From NCBI GenBank assembly GCA_903931645.1, contig CAIZDF010000465.1:1-7766 (forward strand): DNA of 7,766 nt, given 5' to 3'. Below the pieces are notes generated by a model. It was not told the origin of the DNA, made no database searches, and saw only the letters and a list, made by a program, of their open reading frames with translations. The translations under genes were made by a program, and so were the position numbers. Origin of the DNA: an uncultured Tolumonas sp. (GTDB lineage: Bacteria > Pseudomonadota > Gammaproteobacteria > Enterobacterales > Aeromonadaceae). Below are positions 1 to 7,766 of this stretch, in pieces; positions within the stretch are counted from its first letter, which is position 1; the number at the start of each line of letters is the position of its first letter.

Positions 1-948
1 AGAGAAGGCTGTTAATTTGATGATGGTTGGATTCAAACCCAATGAACGGCACGCGATTTCATCATCACGCAACGCTTCCCAGGCACGGCCCAGTGGCATC
101 CGCAACAGACGGTTGATCACAAACAGCGTAAACAGCACCAGCAGTACAGCCATTACGTACAAGAAGATGATCTTGTAGTTGGCATCATAGTGGATCCCGA
201 AAAATTCGTGGAATGTTTGCCCACCATTTTCCGCTCGGCGAGAAAACTCCAAACCAAACAGTGATGGTTTTGGAATGCTGGAAATACCGTTCGGGCCACC
301 AGTGATGGTGGTTAAGTTGTTCAGCAAAATACGAATGATTTCACCAAAACCTAACGTCACAATAGCCAGATAGTCACCGCGCAGACGCAACACCGGGAAC
401 CCCAGCACAAAACCAAACAGTGCGGACATACCGCCAGCCAATGGCAGCGCTTCCCAGAAAGAAAGCCCTAAATACTGGTTCAGCAACGCGTAGGTATAAG
501 CACCGATGGCATAAAAGCCAACGTAACCAAGGTCCAGCAGACCCGCCAGACCAACCTGAATATTCAGACCCAAACCTAACATCACGTAAATCAGGATCAA
601 GGTGCCCAGATCCAGCAAGTTACGCGAGCCGAAGCATGGAATGACCAGAATGGCGACCAGCAGGCAGAGCTGCAACGTGCGATACAGTTTTGGGTTAGAG
701 CGGTTGGTTGGCAAAGACAACACCGGAATGTTTTCTTTAAGTGCGGCGAAACCGCTACCGATCTGATCCTGAAACAGTTGGAACAGGAAGACGATCAGCA
801 CAGCCAGTCCAACCAGCAGGCCATTTTCCTGCAACCGACTGGTCACCGTGATACCGACACCTTCGGTATGCAGCTGATAACAGAATAACCACACGGATAA
901 AATCAGGGTTAGCAAAGCAGCAACAGAGGCTTGTTTGAGATGCTTCAT
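1..948 (-). CDS. livM: LivM, branched-chain amino acid ABC transporter permease (3' end off window)
   Basis: Inner-membrane permease subunit of the high-affinity Leu/Ile/Val importer; it pairs with LivH to form the channel driven by LivG and LivF. The frame is open from the ATG at 948 to the left edge, giving 316 residues; E. coli LivM has about 425, so roughly 100 C-terminal residues lie outside. Visible are an N-terminal hydrophobic extension (about residues 8-24 and 44-60), a polar stretch (70-90), then the conserved permease core from about residue 95, including [20 protein letters not shown] (127-146) and [18 protein letters not shown] (189-206). The cytoplasmic EAA-like loop that contacts the ATPase begins at [11 protein letters not shown] (287-297). 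The start ATG overlaps the livH stop as ATGA, so translation is probably coupled. livG and livF are expected beyond the left edge but cannot be seen. Assignment is very secure. Confidence 0.96.
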   Translation of the reverse strand, partial: MKHLKQASVAALLTLILSVWLFCYQLHTEGVGITVTSRLQENGLLVGLAVLIVFLFQLFQDQIGSGFAALKENIPVLSLPTNRSNPKLYRTLQLCLLVAILVIPCFGSRNLLDLGTLILIYVMLGLGLNIQVGLAGLLDLGYVGFYAIGAYTYALLNQYLGLSFWEALPLAGGMSALFGFVLGFPVLRLRGDYLAIVTLGFGEIIRILLNNLTTITGGPNGISSIPKPSLFGLEFSRRAENGGQTFHEFFGIHYDANYKIIFLYVMAVLLVLFTLFVINRLLRMPLGRAWEALRDDEIACRSLGLNPTIIKLTAFS

Positions 949-1859
949 ACTTTTTCCACCTCTGGACGGCCCAGAATACCGGTTGGCATTAATAACAAAA
1001 TAGTGATCAGTAAGCAGAACGCCACCACATCTTTATACTCTGAACTTAAGTAAGCCGATGTCAGCGCTTCGGTAACGCCCAGAATCAAACCACCAATCAT
1101 GGCGCCAGGAATAGAACCGATACCACCCAGCACCGCTGCGGTGAAGGCTTTCAGACCCGCCATAAAGCCAAGAGATGGATTGATCACGCCGTAATACAAA
1201 CCAAGCAGAATACCCGCGATAGAGGCCAATGCCGCACCGATAACGAAAGTCAGGGCAATCACGTTATTGGTATCGATGCCCAGCAGATTTGCCATCTTGA
1301 TATCTTCCGCACATGCACGGCAGGCACGCCCCATACGGGAGCGGGAGATAAACTGCGATAGGCCATACATCGAGATAAAGGTGACGACAAAGATGATGAT
1401 CTGCATGTATGACACGCTGATCGCAGAGCCGAACTGAACGCCACCCTGCACCAGTGCTGGCATCGCGATGTCACGCGAACCTTGCGCAAAACGCACGACG
1501 TTCTGCAGGAAGATCGACATACCGATGGCGGAAATCAACGGGATCAGACGATTGCTGCCGCGCAACGGGCGATAAGCAACACGCTCAATACTCCAGCCGT
1601 AACAGCTGGTGATCAGAATAGAGATAATAAAGGCGGATCCCATCAACAAAAATGAGCTATCAATACCCATCATCATCAATGCAGTGATCACCATGAATCC
1701 GATATAGGACCCAATCATGTAGACTTCGCCATGTGCGAAGTTAATCATACCAATGATGCCGTACACCATCGTATAACCAATGGCTATCAGCGCATACGTG
1801 CTGCCGATAGTCAGGCCATTCAGCAATTGCTGAATAAAGTAAAAAATCTGTTCAGACAT
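945..1859 (-). CDS. livH: LivH, branched-chain amino acid ABC transporter permease
   Basis: Second inner-membrane permease of the LivKHMGF importer, 304 residues against about 308 in E. coli. It is hydrophobic throughout, with about eight likely membrane segments. Family hallmarks are [20 protein letters not shown] (14-33), [14 protein letters not shown] (39-52), the cytoplasmic EAA-like loop [20 protein letters not shown] (177-196) and a glycine-rich stretch near 240-262 ([17 protein letters not shown]). The start at 1859 has a Shine-Dalgarno-like AGGAAC at 1868-1873. An ATG at 1866-1864 is out of frame and stops after four codons. The last four bases are shared with the livM start. The gene lies 120 bases downstream of livK, behind a terminator-like hairpin, so it is probably expressed by partial readthrough at a lower level than livK. 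Confidence 0.97.
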   Translation of the reverse strand: MSEQIFYFIQQLLNGLTIGSTYALIAIGYTMVYGIIGMINFAHGEVYMIGSYIGFMVITALMMMGIDSSFLLMGSAFIISILITSCYGWSIERVAYRPLRGSNRLIPLISAIGMSIFLQNVVRFAQGSRDIAMPALVQGGVQFGSAISVSYMQIIIFVVTFISMYGLSQFISRSRMGRACRACAEDIKMANLLGIDTNNVIALTFVIGAALASIAGILLGLYYGVINPSLGFMAGLKAFTAAVLGGIGSIPGAMIGGLILGVTEALTSAYLSSEYKDVVAFCLLITILLLMPTGILGRPEVEKV

Positions 1860-1876
1860 ATACCATTGTTCCTGAG

Positions 1877-1899
1877 TGATCCGCGAAGGACGGGGATCA
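1877..1899 (-). repeat. Stem-loop just upstream of the livH ribosome binding site
   Basis: Nine-base arms (1877-1885 and 1891-1899) pair around a five-base loop with a single mismatch (C opposite C in the RNA). The hairpin ends four bases before the livH Shine-Dalgarno sequence. No T-run follows it on the minus strand, so it is unlikely to be a terminator. It could protect the 5' end of a processed livHM transcript or influence livH initiation; both are inferences. Confidence 0.5.
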
Positions 1900-1931
1900 G
1901 CGCGGAAAAAAAAGTGAGCGACTCGATAAAT

Positions 1932-1962
1932 AAAAAGCAGGGCTGTCAGAAACGGCCCCGCT
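1932..1962 (-). terminator. Intrinsic terminator-like hairpin after livK (probable attenuator within the liv operon)
   Basis: Read on the minus strand, AGCGGGGC (1962-1955) pairs with GCCCTGCT (1943-1936) using one G-U pair. The 11-base loop can add two more pairs. A TTTTTATTT tract follows immediately. The stem begins 17 bases after the livK stop codon. Because livH and livM follow with no convincing promoter of their own, this is most likely a leaky terminator that makes the binding protein far more abundant than the permeases, as is common in binding-protein operons. Confidence 0.75.
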
Positions 1963-1979
1963 CTTTAGATTATCAGGTG

Positions 1980-3095
1980 TTATTGCAGAACGCTGGATGA
2001 ACCATCCGCGTGCCACTGATAGACACCAAATTTAAAGTTTTTCAGATCACCGGTTGCAGACCATTCCAGTGGGCCCATAACGGTGTTCACTTTGTTAGCA
2101 CGCAGATATTTAGCAACATCAGCAGGCTCTTCACCCACAGCATTGATACCTGCAGTCAGGGCCTGAATAGCTGCGTAAGTAGTCCATACAAATGGGCCTG
2201 ATGAATCTTGTTTTTTCGCTTTGAAAGCATCAACCAATTTAGCATTTGCCGGATCTTGGTCGTATTTTTTCAGCATGGTGACATACATGCCTTCAGACGC
2301 TTTACCAGCAATCGCAGAAATGTCTTTGTTACCTACGCCTTCAGGACCCATGAATTTAGCGGTGAAGCCTTTTTCAGCGGACTGACGCAAGATCAAACCC
2401 AGTTCTGGGTGGTAACCGCCGTAATAGACGAAATCAACATTCAGTTTTTTCAGTTTAGCGATCAAAGCAGAGAAGTCTTTATCACCTGCAGTCACACCTT
2501 CGAAATCAACCACGTTAGCACCGTTTTTCTTCAGTGTTTCATGCACTGAAGTTGCAATGCCTTCGCCGTATTGTTTCTTATCGTGAATAACTGCGATAGT
2601 TTTTGGCTTGATCACAGAGGTGATGTAGTTCGCAGCGGTTGGACCTTGGTCGCTATCCAGACCGGTAGTGCGTAATACCAATTTGTAACCACGTTCAGTG
2701 ATTTTTGGTGCGGTAGCTGCAGGCGTGATCATCAGAATGCCTTCATCTTCGTATACATCAGATGATGGTAAGGTGCTGTCAGAGCACAGGTGACCGATTA
2801 CAAATTTAACGCCGTCATTAACGACTTTGTTTGCTACTGCGACCGCTTGTTTTGGATCACACGCGTCATCATATTTGATCGCTTCCAGTTTTTTACCTTT
2901 GATGCCACCAGCAGCATTGATCTGCTCAACAGCCATCAAACCACCGGTAAATTCCATGTCGCCATATTGCGCAACAGGGCCAGTCACAGGACCAGCAATA
3001 CCAACTTTAATCGTATCTTCAGCCATTGCAGAACCAGTGCCGAACAGCGCCGCAGAAACGGCTGCAGCTACGATCAGTTTAGACATTTTCTTCAT
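1980..3095 (-). CDS. livK: LivK/LivJ-type periplasmic branched-chain amino acid-binding protein
   Basis: Periplasmic receptor that captures leucine, isoleucine and valine and delivers them to LivHM. It has 371 residues, close to the E. coli LivJ/LivK length. The Sec signal peptide is residues 1-25 (MKK start, hydrophobic core, GSAMA cleavage site), so the mature protein begins at E26. Near-identical family blocks include [20 protein letters not shown] (75-94), GHLCSDST (101-108), [29 protein letters not shown] and [12 protein letters not shown]. Cys79 and Cys104 match the pair forming the single disulfide in E. coli LivJ. The start at 3095 is favoured by GAGGGA at 3102-3107, seven bases away; the in-frame ATG at codon 4 is too far from it. 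Its place directly before livH fits livK, but LivJ and LivK are too alike for sequence alone to decide, and which amino acid it prefers is not shown. Confidence 0.96.
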   Translation of the reverse strand: MKKMSKLIVAAAVSAALFGTGSAMAEDTIKVGIAGPVTGPVAQYGDMEFTGGLMAVEQINAAGGIKGKKLEAIKYDDACDPKQAVAVANKVVNDGVKFVIGHLCSDSTLPSSDVYEDEGILMITPAATAPKITERGYKLVLRTTGLDSDQGPTAANYITSVIKPKTIAVIHDKKQYGEGIATSVHETLKKNGANVVDFEGVTAGDKDFSALIAKLKKLNVDFVYYGGYHPELGLILRQSAEKGFTAKFMGPEGVGNKDISAIAGKASEGMYVTMLKKYDQDPANAKLVDAFKAKKQDSSGPFVWTTYAAIQALTAGINAVGEEPADVAKYLRANKVNTVMGPLEWSATGDLKNFKFGVYQWHADGSSSVLQ

Positions 3096-3114
3096 GCGGA
3101 TTCCCTCGATTATC

Positions 3115-3127
3115 GGACTTCAAGTCC
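3115..3127. repeat. Short palindrome in the livK leader (GGACTT-C-AAGTCC)
   Basis: A perfect 6-base inverted repeat with one central base lies 20-32 bases upstream of the livK start, just before the Shine-Dalgarno site. It may be a protein-binding site; as an RNA hairpin it would need a wider loop and be weak. Function is unknown. Confidence 0.35.
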
Positions 3128-3147
3128 ATTTGGGCCTTTCATTTTAC

Positions 3148-3160
3148 AACTATAATAGTT
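3148..3160. repeat. Short palindrome overlapping a possible livK -10 element (AACTAT-A-ATAGTT)
   Basis: A second perfect 6-1-6 inverted repeat, centred 33 bases from the one at 3121. On the minus strand it includes TATTAT (3157-3152), a fair -10 match, but no good -35 lies at 16-18 bases. Its AT-rich composition makes chance a real possibility. Confidence 0.3.
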
Positions 3161-3267
3161 TTAAACGCTTTCTATCACTGCCGTATGGCGAAAGACAAGA
3201 GTGGGAGTGAAAAATATCCCATGACCAGACAGCATAATAACAACACAGATCACCGGCATTTCTAGCA

Positions 3268-3295
3268 AAAATAGAGCCAGAACTATAAATATCAA
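3268..3295 (-). promoter_or_regulatory. Candidate sigma-70 promoter for livK
   Basis: On the minus strand TTGATA (3295-3290) and TATTTT (3273-3268) are separated by 16 bases, matching the consensus at five of six and four of six positions. Transcription would start near 3261 and leave a leader of about 165 bases before livK. A weaker alternative -10, TATTAT, lies nearer the gene at 3157-3152. This is motif reading only. Confidence 0.35.
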
Positions 3296-3313
3296 GCATA
3301 AGCAGTTTATATG

Positions 3314-3337
3314 ACTGCATATTTAAAATAATGCAGT
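3314..3337. repeat. Inverted repeat ACTGCAT / ATGCAGT upstream of the candidate livK promoter
   Basis: Perfect 7-base arms (3314-3320 and 3331-3337) flank a ten-base spacer of only A and T. Its centre is about 64 bases upstream of the inferred livK start site, a typical activator position. GCAGTTT also recurs directly at 3302 and 3333, 31 bases (about three helical turns) apart. liv genes are controlled by Lrp in E. coli and the site is AT-rich, but it matches the Lrp consensus only partly, so the bound protein is unknown. Confidence 0.4.
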
Positions 3338-3466
3338 TTTAATCACCAAAATTAAAAACAACATATCCATCTGCGTAGCAGACTATATTTTTGGCAATCA
3401 CGCTCTTTTTCGCTACGTTGCCTCAAAATGGCGCAATAAGACAACAACTGCACCAGCAAACGTCGC

Positions 3467-3495
3467 TTGCCAGTATGATCGGTTTTTCTGATACT
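3467..3495 (+). promoter_or_regulatory. Candidate sigma-70 promoter for waaA
   Basis: TTGCCA (3467-3472) and GATACT (3490-3495) are 17 bases apart and match the consensus at five of six and four of six positions. Transcription would begin near 3502, giving a leader of about 24 bases. This also supports the internal ATG at 3526 over the longer reading from 3391, which would start upstream of the promoter. Confidence 0.4.
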
Positions 3496-3525
3496 GTCGC
3501 TCCTTATCCCTACCGGTCGCTATGT

Positions 3526-4797
3526 ATGCGTTTATTTTATACTTTGCTTATCTATCTGCTGTCACCGGTGGTCTTATTTCTACTCTATCGTCCTCGCCAT
3601 GGAAAACCCGGTTTGGGAGCTCGTTGGAAAGAACATTTAGGCTGGGTCGCCCCACTAAACCACCCGACGCCGATCTGGATCCACGCCGTCAGTGTTGGAG
3701 AAACCATTGCCGTCACCCCGCTGATTAAGGCGCTCAAACAACGGCATCCAGAATTATCGATTGTGTTAACCACCACCACCCGCACTGGCGCTGATCAAGC
3801 TGCACGTTTAGGCGATCTGGTTGAGCATCGCTACGCACCGCTCGATTATCCCGGCGCAGTAAAACGCTTTATCAAACAGATCCAACCACAAGCTTTACTG
3901 ATCATGGAAACCGAGTTGTGGCCAAACCTGCTGGCGCGATGCGGTAAGCAAAACATACCCGTGGTGATCTTGAATGCCCGGCTGTCGGAAAAATCTTGTC
4001 AGCGTTATCAACGCATCCGTCACTTCTTCCGGCAAATGAGCCAAGCGCTAACGCTTTTGTTGTGCCAGCACCGCGACGATGCGGAACGATTCAAACGGCT
4101 GGGTGTAACACCACAACAGATCGTAGTAACGGGGTCGATTAAATTTGACATTCAATTGGATCAAAAACAGATCGAATTAGGTGAACAATACCGCCAGAGT
4201 TTAGGAAACCGCCCCGTGTGGATCGCCGCCAGCACTCACAAAGGGGAAGACGAAGCGATCCTGCGAGCACATCAGGAAATCTGTAAGCAGCAACCCAATG
4301 CATTGTTAATTCTGGTTCCTCGTCATCCACAACGATTTACTGATGTGGCTAACTTATGTCTGGAGCAAGGATTTGCCATCTGCCAACGCAGTGAACAACG
4401 CATAGTCACAGCGCAAGAATCGGTTCTGCTCGGTGATAGCATGGGCGAAATGGCGTATTTCTTTCAGATCGCAGATATTGCCTTCATGGGGGGAAGTTTA
4501 GTGCCGGTTGGCGGGCATAATCTGCTCGAACCAGCCGCTCTAGCCAAACCGACGTTAATTGGCCCGCATTTCTTTAATTTCAGTGATATCACCAGACAAC
4601 TGGTCGACAAAAAGGCCTGTCAGGTCATTCATGATGAAACCGAATTGGCAACACAGGTGCTGCAATTACTCGGCTCACTAGACCAGCGACATACAATGGG
4701 AATGGCAGCATTTGATGTGGTCGCTGCCAATCAGGGGGCATTAGAAAAGAGTGTAACGGCAATTGATACCGTCTTAGCTACATTACCTCAACGGTAA
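3526..4797 (+). CDS. waaA: WaaA (KdtA), 3-deoxy-D-manno-octulosonic acid transferase
   Basis: Transfers Kdo from CMP-Kdo to the lipid A precursor (lipid IVA) at the inner face of the cytoplasmic membrane, the first step of LPS core assembly. From the ATG at 3526 it has 423 residues against 425 in E. coli. An N-terminal membrane anchor (about 3-21) is followed by WIHAVSVGET (51-60), with Glu59 at the position of the catalytic base. Further blocks are METELWPNL (127-135), NARLS (150-154), GSIKFD (203-208), the C-terminal donor-site GDSMGEM (303-309) and GGSLVPVGGHNLLEPAAL (322-339), and GPHFFNF (346-352). The frame extends upstream to a TTG at 3391, but those 45 residues have no counterpart in the family. 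No clear Shine-Dalgarno precedes 3526, so the start is good but not certain. Its last ten bases overlap kdkA on the other strand. The presence of kdkA suggests a mono-functional enzyme adding one Kdo. Confidence 0.95.
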   Translation: MRLFYTLLIYLLSPVVLFLLYRPRHGKPGLGARWKEHLGWVAPLNHPTPIWIHAVSVGETIAVTPLIKALKQRHPELSIVLTTTTRTGADQAARLGDLVEHRYAPLDYPGAVKRFIKQIQPQALLIMETELWPNLLARCGKQNIPVVILNARLSEKSCQRYQRIRHFFRQMSQALTLLLCQHRDDAERFKRLGVTPQQIVVTGSIKFDIQLDQKQIELGEQYRQSLGNRPVWIAASTHKGEDEAILRAHQEICKQQPNALLILVPRHPQRFTDVANLCLEQGFAICQRSEQRIVTAQESVLLGDSMGEMAYFFQIADIAFMGGSLVPVGGHNLLEPAALAKPTLIGPHFFNFSDITRQLVDKKACQVIHDETELATQVLQLLGSLDQRHTMGMAAFDVVAANQGALEKSVTAIDTVLATLPQR

Positions 4798-5507
4798 GCC
4801 TGATAGGCCACCAGCAGATGTTGCCAATCATCCATTTGCCAGTGAAACAACGGATGTAACGCCGACTCTTTTTGCAATGAACGTAATAGGCGCGCCAGAT
4901 TTTTCGCTTGCCAGCGGCCAGGATGACGAATGGCGCCTTTATCAAAATCAATTAACCAGACCTTGCCATCGTTATCGCGCAAGATATTGTGCGCATTCAG
5001 ATCAGAATGATAAACACCCGCCTGATGAAACTGTGCCAATACCTGCCCGATTTGTTGCCATGTTTCACGCGGCAAAGGCCCTCGTTTCAGTAATTGCACC
5101 AGATCTTCCGCATTGGGGATCCGTTCAATCAAAATGTCGGCCTGATAGTGCCAACCGCTACGCACAATACGCGCCGCAACCGGCCGCGGCACCGGTAATT
5201 CATCGTCGATCAGTTTTTGTAACAACGAATATTCGGCAAATGAGCGCGTACAACGCAGACCGGTATAACAAAACTGATCCGGTATATGGCGACCAATCAG
5301 CCCACCCCGCCAGTAGTGGCGTAAAACCCAATGCGCCGAATCATGCTGCAAAAACCAGGTGATACCTCGACCATGAGATTGTCCTGTGATCGCATTTTGC
5401 TGTTGCCAGTAGTCAGCCGAAAAATAATCTGGCGTAAAATCAGGCGCCAATAAAGGATCAAAACAACAAATTTGTCCGGCACTCTTCAAAATACGAGGAG
5501 CAGTCAT
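4788..5507 (-). CDS. kdkA: KdkA, 3-deoxy-D-manno-octulosonic acid (Kdo) kinase
   Basis: Uses ATP to phosphorylate the Kdo residue (4-position in Haemophilus influenzae) on the lipid A precursor, in the cytoplasm. From the ATG at 5507 it has 239 residues, close to the roughly 241 of the Haemophilus enzyme. Family blocks are GRGITWFL (46-53), LRHYWRGGLIG (62-72), TRSFAEYSLLQ (87-97), LPVPRPVAARI (104-114) and YQADILIERI (121-130). The kinase-like catalytic loop HSDLNAHN (167-174; Asp169 likely catalytic, Asn174 metal ligand) and DFDKG (187-191) follow. An in-frame ATG at 5549 would add 14 residues; I prefer 5507 because the family alignment begins there and GAGAA lies seven bases upstream, but neither site is strong. 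The gene is last in a probable operon behind the PA2779/PA2778-like pair and overlaps waaA tail to tail by ten bases. Confidence 0.92.
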   Translation of the reverse strand: MTAPRILKSAGQICCFDPLLAPDFTPDYFSADYWQQQNAITGQSHGRGITWFLQHDSAHWVLRHYWRGGLIGRHIPDQFCYTGLRCTRSFAEYSLLQKLIDDELPVPRPVAARIVRSGWHYQADILIERIPNAEDLVQLLKRGPLPRETWQQIGQVLAQFHQAGVYHSDLNAHNILRDNDGKVWLIDFDKGAIRHPGRWQAKNLARLLRSLQKESALHPLFHWQMDDWQHLLVAYQAYR

Positions 5508-5576
5508 GGGTAAGTTCTCAGCAAAATGATCCGTCAATTTTACCTGCATCAGCGCCAGATGACATAACTGATGCCG

Positions 5577-6509
5577 TTATTGTGCATACAATGCGTGTAA
5601 AACTTGCTGCAAAGTGTCGCGCGCGGGTGCGCCGCCATCAGCTAACACTGCTTTTTGTGCCCAGACAAATGCTTTGGCCGGATCGCCATTATCTAACAGA
5701 GTTTGCGCATAATTATTCGCCGCAACGGCGGAGTCCGGATGATAACTGGCGGCAAGCTGAAACCAGTGTTGCGCCAAAACCAGATCATGTTGTTGATAAG
5801 CGGCATTACCCAGACCTATCAAGGCAGTCAAATTGCTAGGCCAACGCTGCAAGGCCGCCTGATAGGCTAATTGTGCCTGAGCCAAACCTGCCGTCTTTTC
5901 CAAATCAACAATGCTTTGCAGATAACGAATTTCTTGCACTGATGGTGGCGGCAACACGGATGGCGCTAACACGAGCAACCCCCACCGATTACTACGCTGC
6001 CAGAGATTATCAAATTGCGTCAGTGACCAGTGCTGATTGGCCTGCGCTCCAGAATGCACAATAATTTCCTGCCGTGGCAGGTCATACCCAGTCACGACGG
6101 CATAATGCCATTTCGGGTACCAATTAAACGACAGATTCAATAACACAATCACCGGACGGCCGGCATTCACTTCGGTCAGCAAAGCCAGTAGTGTGGGGTC
6201 GGTTTCATACGCCAGATAACCCTGACGCCGGACACTAGCTTTCAGCTCAGCCTGTAATGCACCACCACGCGCGGGTAATAGCATCTCTTGCGCTAACAAT
6301 GAAACTGACACCGTTTTATTTTGCTGTGCCAATACCATGGCTAATGCCGAGGGTCCACAATACGCATCATCCTGCACAATAAATGGTACGGCGAGTTGTT
6401 TGCTCGATGAGGTAATGGCAGGTGAATGCGTTTCAGGGAAATGGTTAGCACACCCGACTAACCATAAACAGCCCACCAGTAACAGGTGAGCTTTCGTTAG
6501 AAAATGCAT
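5577..6509 (-). CDS. PA2778-family lipoprotein: C39-like cysteine peptidase with TPR domain
   Basis: Predicted envelope lipoprotein of 310 residues. A signal peptide ends in the lipobox LVGC with Cys20 as lipidated residue; Ala at +2 favours outer-membrane sorting. Residues about 41-180 form a C39-like (papain-fold) peptidase domain: VPFIVQDDAYCGPSALAMVL with Gln46 and Cys51 as oxyanion and nucleophile candidates, and WHYAVVTGYD with His135. The Asp usually completing the C39 triad is not evident: the expected position reads VHSG (151-154). From about 190 to 300 the sequence is helical with at least two TPR-like units (for example ALIGLGNAAYQQHDLVLAQH and NNYAQTLLDNGDPAKAFVWA). This architecture matches Pseudomonas PA2778; substrate and activity are unknown. 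It starts three bases after the PA2779-like stop with no clear Shine-Dalgarno, suggesting coupled translation, and kdkA follows. Confidence 0.85.
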   Translation of the reverse strand: MHFLTKAHLLLVGCLWLVGCANHFPETHSPAITSSSKQLAVPFIVQDDAYCGPSALAMVLAQQNKTVSVSLLAQEMLLPARGGALQAELKASVRRQGYLAYETDPTLLALLTEVNAGRPVIVLLNLSFNWYPKWHYAVVTGYDLPRQEIIVHSGAQANQHWSLTQFDNLWQRSNRWGLLVLAPSVLPPPSVQEIRYLQSIVDLEKTAGLAQAQLAYQAALQRWPSNLTALIGLGNAAYQQHDLVLAQHWFQLAASYHPDSAVAANNYAQTLLDNGDPAKAFVWAQKAVLADGGAPARDTLQQVLHALYAQ

Positions 6510-6512
6510 GTA

Positions 6513-6896
6513 TTAACGCACTGAACGGGTGAATGGGAAGACTTTTGTTAAGCCTAAAATATCTGTCACCAGTAACACGATAAATACAAATAGTACCGCA
6601 CCCAGAACATCTGAGCCGGCTGCAGGTAATTTATCAATCTTGCCGGATAACTGGGTGATTTCATCATCACTCATCGCGGCAACACGTTGTTGTACCAGTG
6701 CTACATCTACCCCCTGCGCCGCGATCTGTTTTGCTACATCAGCTCTGGCCAGGAATTGCATGACATGCGCACGCTCACTCAGTTGATGAACAGGTATGGT
6801 TTCCTGCGTGGACATCATTGATGCTCGGGTCGGTAATGACAGAGCCAGTAAGGAAACAACCAATAAACGAACTACTACACCCCAAAACACAGACAT
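6513..6896 (-). CDS. PA2779-family small membrane protein
   Basis: A 127-residue protein of unknown function. It has an N-terminal hydrophobic segment (5-21) ending near PTRAS, probably a signal peptide or anchor, then a soluble helical part (about 30-90) with the repeated-turn pattern ARADVAKQIAAQGVDVALVQ and AAMSDDEITQLSGKIDKLPA. A strongly hydrophobic segment follows (about 96-115) and a short basic tail. The motif around DDEITQLSGKIDKLPAAG followed by a terminal membrane span ending DILGLTKVFPF is what I recognise from the PA2779 family, usually encoded beside a PA2778-like peptidase, exactly as here. The start at 6896 has a strong AAGGGGA Shine-Dalgarno at 6903-6909. It is the first gene of the probable operon with the peptidase and kdkA. 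A partner or substrate role for the peptidase is inference. Confidence 0.85.
   Translation of the reverse strand: MSVFWGVVVRLLVVSLLALSLPTRASMMSTQETIPVHQLSERAHVMQFLARADVAKQIAAQGVDVALVQQRVAAMSDDEITQLSGKIDKLPAAGSDVLGAVLFVFIVLLVTDILGLTKVFPFTRSVR

Positions 6897-7766
<870 letters not shown>

Larger units (their letters stand above)
3096..3525. other. Divergent control region between livK and waaA, no gene
   Basis: This 430-base stretch separates two divergent genes. I see no convincing coding frame or RNA gene in it. The part from about 3220 to 3400 is clearly AT-rich compared with the flanking genes. It contains candidate promoters for both directions, a 7-base inverted repeat at 3314-3337 and two short palindromes at 3115-3127 and 3148-3160, listed separately. 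The waaA frame remains open back to a TTG at 3391, but the family alignment does not support coding there. Confidence 0.7.

Noticed and set aside
420..644. Plus-strand frame of 74 codons opposite livM
   Set aside because: The opposite strand encodes an uninterrupted LivM; the frame is an antisense shadow.
2790..3210. Two long plus-strand frames (121 and 127 codons) opposite the 5' part of livK
   Set aside because: They are antisense to a near-perfect LivK match, overlap each other, and their products resemble no family I know; they reflect livK codon bias.
3391..3525. N-terminal extension of WaaA from a TTG at 3391
   Set aside because: The 45 extra residues lack family counterparts, and the region holds a likely promoter; the protein from 3526 has the expected length.
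4877..5362. Plus-strand frame of 161 codons opposite kdkA
   Set aside because: It lies antisense to a well-supported Kdo kinase and has low-complexity content with no recognisable domain.
5508..5549. Longer KdkA start at 5549
   Set aside because: The added 14 residues do not align with known KdkA and no ribosome site is visible, although this start cannot be fully excluded.

Overview
The window looks like chromosomal DNA of a gammaproteobacterium with moderate GC. Two things point to this: the very high similarity of the branched-chain amino acid transporter to the enterobacterial LivKHM proteins, and the waaA, coaD and mutM genes, which also cluster in Escherichia coli. The Kdo kinase gene and the PA2778/PA2779-type pair suggest a relative of Aeromonadales (a Tolumonas-like organism) or Vibrionales. 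That placement is inferred from recalled protein similarity, not from a search.

Layout. Positions 1-3095 (minus strand) hold the proximal part of a high-affinity branched-chain amino acid ABC transporter operon: livK (periplasmic binding protein), livH and livM (permeases; livM is cut by the window edge). A terminator-like hairpin and a second hairpin lie between livK and livH, and livH and livM overlap by ATGA. Positions 3096-3525 are an AT-rich divergent control region. Positions 3526-4797 (plus) encode WaaA (KdtA), the Kdo transferase. On the opposite strand, meeting waaA tail to tail, is a likely three-gene operon read in the order PA2779-like membrane protein (6896-6513), PA2778-like lipoprotein cysteine peptidase with TPRs (6509-5577), and kdkA, the Kdo kinase (5507-4788). 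A short divergent promoter region (6897-7036) separates it from coaD (7037-7531, plus), which overlaps tail to tail with the 3' end of mutM (7522-7766, minus, running off the window).

How it fits together. WaaA attaches Kdo to lipid A precursor and KdkA phosphorylates that Kdo. The pairing implies a core with one phosphorylated Kdo, as known in Haemophilus and Vibrio. CoaD makes dephospho-CoA and MutM repairs oxidised guanine; they are neighbours by conserved gene order rather than by pathway. The least understood part is the PA2778/PA2779-like pair, placed upstream of kdkA inside the otherwise conserved waaA-coaD-mutM neighbourhood. No mobile element, CRISPR array, tRNA or rRNA was seen.
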